This document shows positions 1 through 8,044 of a stretch of DNA of 47,595 bases, in pieces; position 1 is the first letter of the stretch, and every line of letters starts with the position of its first letter. The DNA is from Sulfurimonas sp. (GTDB taxonomy: Bacteria; Campylobacterota; Campylobacteria; Campylobacterales; Sulfurimonadaceae), in contig JAQUFE010000017.1 of NCBI GenBank assembly GCA_028684815.1, positions 1 to 47,595 of the forward strand. Reading direction: 5' to 3'. Below the pieces are notes generated by a model. That model had not been told where the DNA came from and did no database searches. It worked only from the letters and a program-made list of their open reading frames with translations. The position numbers and the translations under genes are program-made.

Positions 1-269
1 AACTAATTATTCAAGGAACATTATAGCACAAACAACTATTAATTTAATTATTAAAGATACATTTAATATGTCCGCTTTAAACTGAAAATATAGCTAATTT
101 CATGACAAATTGTCATATTTTTTCATATTTTGTATTTATTTTATTACTATGCTTAAATTATTGATGTCCTTTTATACTGAAATCAGTTGTTATTTGGACA
201 AAGTGTTGTGTTATTTTTAAAATAATCCATTAAAAGGACAAAATGTCCCTTAAGTGTGAGGTGTATATT
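1..269. promoter_or_regulatory. Upstream region of intI: promoter and possible attI, with symmetrical motifs
   Basis: No gene is visible. The sequence is very AT-rich and holds a perfect 7-bp inverted repeat ATGACAA-A-TTGTCAT (102-116). It also holds GGACA/TGTCC motifs at 69-73, 165-169 and 196-200, plus a symmetric GGACA-AAA-TGTCC at 236-248. In known integrons attI and the integrase promoter lie immediately 5' of intI, so this is where they would be expected. I could not pick out a convincing attI core site or any attC site, and the window starts too close to show whether cassettes lie to the left. Confidence 0.4.
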
Positions 270-1238
270 ATGGAAGTAAAAAAGAAACTTTTAGACATTG
301 TTCGTGAAAAGATAAGGTTTAAACATTACAGTATGTCTACAGAAAAAACATATGTGCATTGGATTAAATGCTATATTTTATTTCATAACAAAAGACATCC
401 CATAGAGATGGGTAAAGTAGAAATAGAACAATATCTTACTAGCCTAGCAACAAAAAGTAAAGTTTCACCAACGACTCAAAACCAAGCTTTTAGTGCTATT
501 TTATTTCTATATAGAGAAGTTCTAGGTGTTGATATGAGTGAGTGGAATATTCAAGCTCTAAGAGCACAAGAGAGAAAACACATACCAGTTGTCTTGACCA
601 AAGAAGAGGTGCTGGGTGTGTTGGCATCTATAAACAAAGACTACAGTTTACTTGTCCATCTTATGTACGGTTGCGGACTTCGTATGAATGAAGCACTAAG
701 TTTGAGGATAAAAGATATTGATTTTGGATTTGATAAAATCTATATTTGGGATTCTAAATCTTTAAAAGACAGAACGGTGCCACTACCTTTAAAGTTAAAG
801 CAACAGTTGCTGTCGCAAGTTGAAGTAGTAACACAAATCCATACACAAGATTTAAAAGAAGGCTATGGCACTGTTTATATTCCCTATGCTTTAGAAAAAA
901 AGTATCCCTCTTCTAAAAGCCAAACAAAGTGGCAATTTCTGTTTCCTATGAATAAAATCTCTCGTGATCCAAGAACAGGTAAAGAAAGAAGACATCATGT
1001 TCATCCTAAAACGCTTGGACGAAACATAAAAGTAGCATCCCAAAAAGCAAACCTAAACAAGCGCGTAACTTCACATATCTTTAGACACTCTTATGCTACG
1101 CATCTACTTCAAGCGGGTATAGATTTGCGAAGCATTCAAGAACTATTAGGTCATAAAAGCGTTGAGACAACCATGATATATACTCATGTTGTGAGCGAGA
1201 TGAACAAGGCTAAAGTTATAAGCCCATTAGATTTTTAA
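270..1238 (+). CDS. intI: Integron-type tyrosine recombinase (IntI family)
   Basis: Site-specific tyrosine recombinase that in integrons inserts and excises gene cassettes at attI and attC sites. The catalytic set is visible: R138 ([10 protein letters not shown]), H269 and R272 ([13 protein letters not shown]), H295 ([10 protein letters not shown]) and Y304 (MIYTHV). Between the first Arg and the HxxR box sits the extra patch typical of IntI and absent from XerC/XerD: ALEKKYP, then [17 protein letters not shown] chose ATG 270 (322 residues) because a GAGG box precedes it by about 9 nt. The longer start at 243 has no ribosome site and lies inside a palindrome. comM follows after 11 bp on the same strand. 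The IntI assignment is firm; whether a cassette array exists cannot be seen. Confidence 0.88.
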   Translation: MEVKKKLLDIVREKIRFKHYSMSTEKTYVHWIKCYILFHNKRHPIEMGKVEIEQYLTSLATKSKVSPTTQNQAFSAILFLYREVLGVDMSEWNIQALRAQERKHIPVVLTKEEVLGVLASINKDYSLLVHLMYGCGLRMNEALSLRIKDIDFGFDKIYIWDSKSLKDRTVPLPLKLKQQLLSQVEVVTQIHTQDLKEGYGTVYIPYALEKKYPSSKSQTKWQFLFPMNKISRDPRTGKERRHHVHPKTLGRNIKVASQKANLNKRVTSHIFRHSYATHLLQAGIDLRSIQELLGHKSVETTMIYTHVVSEMNKAKVISPLDF

Positions 1239-1249
1239 GGAAAAGTATT

Positions 1250-2758
1250 ATGAAAATGGTCTCTTGTGCTACTTATGAGGGGATAGATGCAAAGCTTGTT
1301 CATGTTGAGTCTACTCTTACAAAGGGACTTCCCTCTTTTACTATTGTGGGAATTGCCTCTGCATCTATAAATGAAGCAAAAGATAGAGTAAAGTCAGCAC
1401 TACTTAGTAATGAGTTTAGCTTTCCTCCAAAACGCATCACTATAAACTTAGCTCCTAGTGACCTTAAAAAAGAGGGGAGTCAGTTTGATCTTAGCATCGC
1501 TCTTATGGTGGCGCTTGATAGTGAAGAGAGTGATTTTAGTGAGTGGTTTGTTTTTGGAGAACTTGGGCTCGATGGGGCTGTAAAAGAAAATATCCAACTC
1601 TATCCTCTTATGCTCTCATTAGCAAACCAGAGAGTTGTGAAAAAGGCGATAGTGCCTTTTGAGAGTTTAGAAAAACTCTCTAAGATTCCAGATATTGAGT
1701 TCTATGGAGTAAAGTCGCTCCAAGATGCGATAATACTTCTTAAAAATCAAGAGAGTGCGACTCCGAGCATAGAACAGTCACAAATAGAATACCCTTTTTA
1801 CGAGCTAAAAGGGGAGAAGTATTACTACTCTCATGATTACGCGGAAGATTTTTCAGATGTAAAAGGGCAAGATATCGCTAAAAGAGCAGCTCTTATTGCC
1901 GCTGCTGGGTTTCACAACATTCTCTTTGAAGGCTCCCCAGGATGCGGAAAGAGCATGATAGCAAAAAGGCTTAGATACATACTTCCTCCCATGACAAGCG
2001 ATGAGATACTTGATGTTGCTAAACTCCAAGCTTTAGAGATGCAAGAGATTGAGTTTAAACCACATAGAAATATGCGTAGCCCTCATCACACGTCTACCCT
2101 TGCGAGCGTGTTTGGTGGAGGCTCACACCGAGCAAAGATAGGGGAAGTTGGTTTGGCTCACAATGGCATCTTGTTTTTTGACGAAATTCCTCATTTTTCT
2201 AAGGTGGTTTTGGAAGCTTTGCGGGAGCCGATGCAAGACAATCGCATCAGAATCTCAAGAGTGAACTCTAAAGTAGAGTATCCAAGTGATTTTCTCTTTA
2301 TTGGCGCTATGAATCCCTGTCCTTGCGGAAATCTCTTAGATGCAAACCTAGAGTGTAGATGCAATGAGTTAGAGATACAAAGATATAAAAATAGACTCTC
2401 TGAACCATTTTTAGATAGGTTAGATCTTTGTGTGGTGATGCAAAATGTGAAGAGTGATGATAAGAGTAGTTTTACCTCAAAAGAGCTTCATAGAAAAGTT
2501 GTTGAAGCTCATATCTTTAGAAGTAAAAGAGGTCAAGACTCTTTTAATGCGAAACTAAAAGATAGTGAGATTGAGAAGTATTGCATCTTAGATGCTGAGG
2601 CAAAAGAGACTTTGGAGATGGCGGTTGATAGATTCAGACTCTCCTTTAGAAGTATAAACAAAGTCTTAAAAGTAGCTAGGACCATAGCAGATTTAGACAA
2701 AAGCAAAGATATAGTAAAGAACCATATCTTTGAAGCACTTAGTTATAGACGAAGATAA
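1250..2758 (+). CDS. comM: ComM / YifB family Mg-chelatase-like AAA+ ATPase
   Basis: Hexameric helicase family that promotes branch migration during natural transformation, extending integration of incoming single-stranded DNA. The N-terminal Lon-like/ChlI fold covers residues 1-170. The AAA+ core carries Walker A GSPGCGKS (228-235) and Walker B GILFFDEI (306-313). The conserved cysteine cluster MNPCPCG (354-360) with CRC (369-371) is present, followed by the C-terminal Mg-chelatase domain. The length of 502 residues is usual and nothing looks broken. It starts 11 bp after intI with AAGGA upstream, so the two genes are probably co-transcribed. A hairpin terminator at 2819-2849 separates it from the convergent metH. 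Confidence 0.92.
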   Translation: MKMVSCATYEGIDAKLVHVESTLTKGLPSFTIVGIASASINEAKDRVKSALLSNEFSFPPKRITINLAPSDLKKEGSQFDLSIALMVALDSEESDFSEWFVFGELGLDGAVKENIQLYPLMLSLANQRVVKKAIVPFESLEKLSKIPDIEFYGVKSLQDAIILLKNQESATPSIEQSQIEYPFYELKGEKYYYSHDYAEDFSDVKGQDIAKRAALIAAAGFHNILFEGSPGCGKSMIAKRLRYILPPMTSDEILDVAKLQALEMQEIEFKPHRNMRSPHHTSTLASVFGGGSHRAKIGEVGLAHNGILFFDEIPHFSKVVLEALREPMQDNRIRISRVNSKVEYPSDFLFIGAMNPCPCGNLLDANLECRCNELEIQRYKNRLSEPFLDRLDLCVVMQNVKSDDKSSFTSKELHRKVVEAHIFRSKRGQDSFNAKLKDSEIEKYCILDAEAKETLEMAVDRFRLSFRSINKVLKVARTIADLDKSKDIVKNHIFEALSYRRR

Positions 2759-2818
2759 AAAGTGTGGATTTGCACATTTTTTTTACACTTCTAGAGTGTA
2801 GAATGCACGCTTAAGAAG

Positions 2819-2849
2819 AAAAAGGTGAACTTGAGACACTCACCTTTTT
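2819..2849. terminator. Bidirectional intrinsic terminator between comM and metH
   Basis: A 10-bp perfect stem AAAAAGGTGA / TCACCTTTTT (2819-2828 and 2840-2849) encloses an 11-nt loop. The A and T tracts make it look like a terminator on both strands, which suits two convergent genes. A weaker 4-bp hairpin followed by eight Ts lies just upstream (2763-2784) and may help end comM transcription. Confidence 0.8.
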
Positions 2850-2855
2850 CTCTTA

Positions 2856-5800
2856 TCATACATTGTAATATGTCGCATTTGGATGATAGACTACTAGTGC
2901 ACTAGTAGATTGTTCTGGGTGGATTTGAAAAGTCTCACTCAGTTCAATCCCAAACTCCTCAGGTTTTAACAAATCAAAAAGCGGACGGTTAAGTTCCAAA
3001 TCAGGACAAGCCGCATATCCAAAAGAGTAACGACTCCCCTGATATCTGTTCATCCTAACATCGCTCAAACTACTTCCCTCACCATCAGAGATATTTAAGT
3101 CGAGTCTAATCTGCTTATGTGCAATCTCAGCTAAAGCTTCAGCTAACTCAACTCCAAGACCGTGAAACTGGTAGTAAAGAGTGTATTCGCCTCTATCATA
3201 AATCTCTCTCTCAGCCTCACTTAGTTTTGCACCAGCACTTACACAAGTAAGAGCTATAACATCATGTCTATCACTATGGAAAAAGTCGCTTAGTGCACGG
3301 TGTGGTTGTTTGCTCTGTCTTGGAAATGAGAAGTCTTTTATGGCTCTAGGTATAACGTCTTCTAAAGGCTCACGGTTTACTTCATGAGGTGAGTTATAGC
3401 CCTCACTCTCATCAAAGATATGAATAGTGTTGTCATCACTTCTACAAGGCCAGTAGCCATAAAGGATAGTTGGTTCAAATAGTTTTTCATCTATAAACTG
3501 CTTTTTAAGTTTTTCATATGCTGGCCAAACAACTTCATCTAGCTGTTTTTGATACTCATCTTTTGTCATCCCTTTTGAACTATAGCCCCAACGAGCCTTA
3601 AAGAGAAGTTTGTGGTTTATCCACTCAAATGCCATCTCTATTTGTGATGGGGTGAGTTTTAACTCTCTTCTTCCCCAAAATGGAGGAGTTGGAACAACTA
3701 CATCACGAGATGGCATCTTAAGCTCTCTAAATGGTGGGATGATTATCTCTTTTACCTCTTTAACTACTTTTTCTTCTTTGTCTTTGCCATGTAGGTCTGT
3801 ATCGAAGTTTCCAGCCTCTATACGGCTCATCGCAGTCACTCCATCAAAGGCATCTTTGCAGTAAAAGATTGGTCCATCGTAGATAGGGCGGCAAAAGTCA
3901 TCTATAAAAGAACGCGTAAGTGCTGCACCGCCTAGAAGTATGGGAATTTTGATATCGTGTGATTTTAAAATTTCAAGATTCTCTTTCATAACTTGAGTTG
4001 ATTTAACGAGTAGTCCGCTCATCCCTAGTGCGCTAATGTGCCCATCTTTCATAGTCTGCATAAAGGCATCTAAATCCACCTTGATACCAAGATTTACTAC
4101 TTTGTAGCCATTGTTTGAGAGGATGATATCTACAAGATTTTTACCCACATCATGCACATCGCCCTTTACCGTTCCAAGAGCTAGAGTTGTATCTGCCTCT
4201 TTTTGGACCTTTGGGAGATGTGGCTGAAGGTGGTCAACTGTTTTTTTCATAGTTTCTGCACTTTGGAGAACAAAAGGAAGTTGCATCTGACCAGAGCCAA
4301 AGAGTTCGCCTACAACTTTCATGGCATCTATAAGAATCTCATTTACTATTTTCTCAGGCGCGATAGTATGACGAGCCTCTTCAACAAGAGGAATCATCCT
4401 ATCTTTATCGCCGTCCATAAGAAGTTTTGCGATCTTTTCTTCACTGCTCATCGCAAGATAAGCCTCATCTACAGCATCATTATCAACAGCTTCTTTTGTA
4501 CTAAAGTGCTCTATAAAGTTAAAGAGAGCTTGTCCATTTGGTTTGCGATTAAAAATCAAGTCATCACAAATCTCTTGATCTTCTTCGCTGATTTTGTTTA
4601 GTGGAATGATATGTTGGACATTTATGATAACAGAAGTTAGACCCGCCTCGATGCAGTGATGCAAGAACATAGAGTTTAAGTAGGGTCTTGCATCTTTATC
4701 GAGTCCAAAAGAGATGTTCGAGAGTCCTAAAGTTGCACTCACTTGGGGGTGTTTTTTGCGTAACTCTCTGATGGCTTCTATGGTGTTTATCCCAGCATCC
4801 CAGTACTCTTCATCTCCACTTGCTAGCGTAAAAGTTAAAACATCAAAAATCAAATTTTCTTTTTTGATGCCATGACGGTTGGTCGCTAAGTCTATGATTC
4901 TGTCTGCAACCTCAAGTTTCTTCTCAATAGTTTTTGCCATACCAATTTCATCAATAGTAAGACAGACTAAGCTAGTTCCAAATTTTTTCGCTAATTTACA
5001 CACTTCATCAAACTTTGGCTCACCATCTTCAAGGTTTACAGAGTTTAAGATGGGCTTACCGCCTATGTTTTTAAGAGCAGTCTCTAAGCCAGTAGTTTGT
5101 GTGGAATCTGGCATAAGCGGGAGTGAGATTTTTTGGTTGTACATTCCTATAACTGCGTTCATATCTTTTGTCTCATCACGACCAGCAAAGCCTACGTTTA
5201 CATCTATAACGTGAGCGCCTGCGCGAACTTGTTGCTGAGCGACACTTAGAGTTCCCTCATAATCCTCCGCTAAGAGAAGCTCTTTAAAGGCTTTTGAACC
5301 AGTCGCGTTTGAGCGTTCTCCCATCAGAAGTGGAGCTGGCTCTTGTATGAGAGTTGTGGTGTTAAATAGAGATGCGATAGAGTTTGGATGAGAACCACTT
5401 GGTGCTTTTGGCTTTTTCACACTTACTCTCTCTACAAGTGTTTTGATATGCTCAGGCGTAGTTCCACAGCATCCACCTAAAAAACTAACTCCATCAAAGT
5501 CTAAAAATGATTCTTGCTTGTTTGCAAACTCATCTGGTCCCATTGGGTAGTAAGTTACACCTCCGCGGTTTTGTGGAAGTCCTGCGTTTGCATGGATGCT
5601 TATAGGTTTATGCCAAACCTCACTTAGAGTTCTTACATGTTTGAGAACTTGTTCAGGTCCCGTTCCGCAGTTAAAACCTAAAGATAAAATATCAAAAGGC
5701 TCTAAGATAGTTGCAATTGTATTTGCATCTGTGCCGATGAGCATAGTTCCGCTAAGCTCGATAGTGACAGATACCATGATAGGAATCTTTACGCCTCTCT

Positions 5801-6347
5801 CTTTAGATACTTCCTCACAAGCGTGCAATGCGGCTTTTATCTGAAGTGGATCTTGTGCAGTCTCAAGTAGAAAAACATCAACTCCGCCATCAATGAGAGC
5901 GAGTGCAATCTCTGTGTAACCCTTATGCATCTCATCATAGGTTATGTGCCCGAGTGATGGAAGTTTTGTTCCAGGCCCTATGGTGCCTAAACAAAAACGA
6001 GGATGTGAGGGAGTTGAAAACTTCTCGCACTGAGTCTTTGCAAGTTTAGCACCTGCATAAGTTAGCTCATAAGCGCGATGAGCAATGTCGTAGTCATCCA
6101 AAACCCAAGCAAAAGAGCCAAAAGTGTTTGTTGTGATAAAGTCAGCACCAGCACTTAGATAACCATCGTAAATCTTGTTTAAAATCTCAGGGCAAGTTAC
6201 ATTTAAAAGCTCATTACAGCCCTCATTTTCTTCCCATGCCTCTTTTGGAATCTCTTTGTCATAGAGCTGAAGCTGCGTTCCCATAGCGCCATCAATGATA
6301 AGCGGACGTTTTTTTATAGTTTCTAAGATATATTTTTTTGTATTCAT
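2856..6347 (-). CDS. metH: Cobalamin-dependent methionine synthase
   Basis: Transfers the methyl group of methyltetrahydrofolate to homocysteine through a cobalamin cofactor. All four modules are present in 1163 residues. The homocysteine domain has zinc ligands C227 (GFNCGTG) and C293/C294 (GGCCGTTPEH). The pterin-binding domain spans about 335-600 (MGERSNATGSK; DVNVGF). The B12 cap and binding domain has the axial histidine H732 in GDVHDVGKN. The C-terminal AdoMet activation domain contains RYSFGYAACPDLELN. It is slightly shorter than the E. coli enzyme (about 1227). It stands alone on the minus strand, divergent from ccoG. Only a weak purine-rich tract precedes the ATG. The antisense open frames across it are shadows. 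Confidence 0.97.
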   Translation of the reverse strand: MNTKKYILETIKKRPLIIDGAMGTQLQLYDKEIPKEAWEENEGCNELLNVTCPEILNKIYDGYLSAGADFITTNTFGSFAWVLDDYDIAHRAYELTYAGAKLAKTQCEKFSTPSHPRFCLGTIGPGTKLPSLGHITYDEMHKGYTEIALALIDGGVDVFLLETAQDPLQIKAALHACEEVSKERGVKIPIMVSVTIELSGTMLIGTDANTIATILEPFDILSLGFNCGTGPEQVLKHVRTLSEVWHKPISIHANAGLPQNRGGVTYYPMGPDEFANKQESFLDFDGVSFLGGCCGTTPEHIKTLVERVSVKKPKAPSGSHPNSIASLFNTTTLIQEPAPLLMGERSNATGSKAFKELLLAEDYEGTLSVAQQQVRAGAHVIDVNVGFAGRDETKDMNAVIGMYNQKISLPLMPDSTQTTGLETALKNIGGKPILNSVNLEDGEPKFDEVCKLAKKFGTSLVCLTIDEIGMAKTIEKKLEVADRIIDLATNRHGIKKENLIFDVLTFTLASGDEEYWDAGINTIEAIRELRKKHPQVSATLGLSNISFGLDKDARPYLNSMFLHHCIEAGLTSVIINVQHIIPLNKISEEDQEICDDLIFNRKPNGQALFNFIEHFSTKEAVDNDAVDEAYLAMSSEEKIAKLLMDGDKDRMIPLVEEARHTIAPEKIVNEILIDAMKVVGELFGSGQMQLPFVLQSAETMKKTVDHLQPHLPKVQKEADTTLALGTVKGDVHDVGKNLVDIILSNNGYKVVNLGIKVDLDAFMQTMKDGHISALGMSGLLVKSTQVMKENLEILKSHDIKIPILLGGAALTRSFIDDFCRPIYDGPIFYCKDAFDGVTAMSRIEAGNFDTDLHGKDKEEKVVKEVKEIIIPPFRELKMPSRDVVVPTPPFWGRRELKLTPSQIEMAFEWINHKLLFKARWGYSSKGMTKDEYQKQLDEVVWPAYEKLKKQFIDEKLFEPTILYGYWPCRSDDNTIHIFDESEGYNSPHEVNREPLEDVIPRAIKDFSFPRQSKQPHRALSDFFHSDRHDVIALTCVSAGAKLSEAEREIYDRGEYTLYYQFHGLGVELAEALAEIAHKQIRLDLNISDGEGSSLSDVRMNRYQGSRYSFGYAACPDLELNRPLFDLLKPEEFGIELSETFQIHPEQSTSALVVYHPNATYYNV

Positions 6348-6478
6348 GAAAATCTTTTAAAGTAAAATTAGAAGTTATTTTAACCAATATAAGCATAAAT
6401 AAGACTTTTGATAACTTCATTTGAAAATATTATAGTAATTATAAGAATAAATTAAATAAAAACTAAACTTTCATTTGC

Positions 6479-6484
6479 TATAAT
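6479..6484 (+). promoter_or_regulatory. Predicted -10 box of the ccoG promoter
   Basis: TATAAT preceded by TTTGC sits in a strongly AT-rich spacer between the divergent metH and ccoG. Campylobacterota sigma-70 promoters rely on the -10 box and an AT-rich upstream stretch rather than a -35 box. The predicted start near 6491 would leave almost no leader for the ATG at 6496, which supports the downstream start at 6556. Confidence 0.5.
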
Positions 6485-6555
6485 GCTTTCACAATATGAA
6501 ATATGTTAACAGTAAAAATAGTTTTTTACTGCAAGTGAATCAAAGGAAGTCTCTT

Positions 6556-7986
6556 ATGAGCAAAGAAAACAGTGGTATAACTATACCGACATCGTGGAGA
6601 ATTAAACGCTACTATCTATATGCAATGGTAACAATAGTCGCGTTAGTGTTGCCGTGGATTACAATAGATGGAAATCATTTCTTCTTACTAAGTTTTGATA
6701 AACTAAAACTGCATCTTGCATTTGTTCAGTTTGACATGCAAGAGTTATATTTGATGCCTTTTTTATTAATGTTACTTTTTTTAGGGATATTTGGTATGAC
6801 TGTAATGGGTGGTCGTGTCTTTTGTGGTTGGGTTTGTCCGCAGACGGTTTTTAGGGTTATCTATAGAGATTTGATAGAGACAAAGCTACTAGGACTTAGA
6901 AAACGCATCAAAAATAAACAGCAAGATCCAGATATGAGTAAGATGCAAAACAAAGTAAAAAAAGCTGTGGCTATTTTACTATGGACTGCACTTGCGCTTA
7001 TCGCTGGGTCAAACTTTTTGTGGTACTTCGTTCCGCCTGAAGATTTTTTTACCTATCTTGGAGACTTTACTAATCACTGGACGCTCTTTGGTTCAGTTAT
7101 AGGTATTGCAGCTTTTCTTATATATGACATAGTATTTTTAAAAGAAGACTTCTGTATCTATGTATGCCCATACTCAAGAATTCAGTCAGTTTTATATGAT
7201 GAGCACACTGTTATGGCTCTTTATAATATGCATAGAGGTGGAAACATCTATGATGAAAATGGAAACAAGCTCTATACAAAACAAAAAGATATTCAAGTAA
7301 ATGAGCCTCATGCTGAGTGTACGGCTTGTGAGAGTTGTGTAACTGTTTGTCCGACTCACATTGATATTCGTAAAGGTCTTCAACTAGAGTGTATAAACTG
7401 TCTAGAGTGTGTGGATGCTTGTACTACTGTTATGGGCAAGCTAGGAAAACCATCACTTATAACATGGTCTAGTGACTATGAGATAGTAGAGCAAAAAGGT
7501 AAAACACAATTTTTCCGTACAAAAATACTCGCATATATGGGTCTTTTAGTTGTTATTATGATAATACTAGGGATGATGGGAAGTACAAAAGAGCACATGC
7601 TTTTAAACATAAACAAAGAGACACGCCTTTACTCTGTAAAACATTTTGATGATGGTGAGTTTAGAGTTGAAAATGCTTATGAATTTTTACTTCAAAATAC
7701 CGAAAATGAAGAGATGAAGTTTTTCTTTGAGATTATTCCTCCTGAGGGAATGGAAGGTAAGATTACTATAGAGAAACCAAAAGGTGAATTTACAGCAGTC
7801 CCTGGTGTTAAAAAGAAAGAGATAGTAGTTCTAAGAACTACAGAGATGCTCGTTGATGATAGCAGACAAGATACTGTTATCCCTATCACTATCCGTGCTT
7901 ATGCTCTTGGGCATGAAGATAGAGTTGTTGTATTTAGAAAGTCAACTTTTGTCTTCCCTCGTTCGGATATCATTAAAGGAAAATAA
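6556..7986 (+). CDS. ccoG: Cytochrome c oxidase accessory protein CcoG (FixG/RdxA family)
   Basis: Polytopic membrane ferredoxin needed for cbb3-type oxidase assembly; family work links it to Cu(II) reduction. The membrane segments carry CGWVCP (C90, C94) and CIYVCP (C200, C204). Two [4Fe-4S] motifs follow: C255-x2-C-x2-C-x3-C265 and C279-x2-C-x2-C-x3-C289. After a last membrane helix comes the C-terminal Ig-like FixG domain. ATG 6556 is preferred (476 residues, the usual size) because AAAGGAAG lies about 7 nt upstream; the upstream ATG at 6496 lacks a ribosome site. No oxidase genes (ccoNOPQ) are nearby, so it is detached from its usual partners. Confidence 0.93.
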   Translation: MSKENSGITIPTSWRIKRYYLYAMVTIVALVLPWITIDGNHFFLLSFDKLKLHLAFVQFDMQELYLMPFLLMLLFLGIFGMTVMGGRVFCGWVCPQTVFRVIYRDLIETKLLGLRKRIKNKQQDPDMSKMQNKVKKAVAILLWTALALIAGSNFLWYFVPPEDFFTYLGDFTNHWTLFGSVIGIAAFLIYDIVFLKEDFCIYVCPYSRIQSVLYDEHTVMALYNMHRGGNIYDENGNKLYTKQKDIQVNEPHAECTACESCVTVCPTHIDIRKGLQLECINCLECVDACTTVMGKLGKPSLITWSSDYEIVEQKGKTQFFRTKILAYMGLLVVIMIILGMMGSTKEHMLLNINKETRLYSVKHFDDGEFRVENAYEFLLQNTENEEMKFFFEIIPPEGMEGKITIEKPKGEFTAVPGVKKKEIVVLRTTEMLVDDSRQDTVIPITIRAYALGHEDRVVVFRKSTFVFPRSDIIKGK

Positions 7987-8010
7987 TTAGCTTTTAAAGC
8001 CAAATAAGAT

Positions 8011-8040
8011 AGACTCCAAAAAGGTAACTTTTTGGAGTCT
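8011..8040 (+). terminator. Strong hairpin after ccoG that overlaps the ribosome site of the next gene
   Basis: A 13-bp perfect stem AGACTCCAAAAAG / CTTTTTGGAGTCT (8011-8023 and 8028-8040) has a GTAA tetraloop. Only a short TTTATA follows, so it is a poor textbook terminator. The 3' arm contains GGAG (8034-8037), which is the only Shine-Dalgarno candidate for the ATG at 8045. The hairpin may end ccoG transcription, mask translation of the next gene, or both. Confidence 0.65.
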
Positions 8041-8044
8041 TTAT

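Noticed and set aside
3610..5844. Several plus-strand frames of 80-130 residues within metH.
   Set aside because: All are antisense to the intact metH gene and show no independent coding signs.
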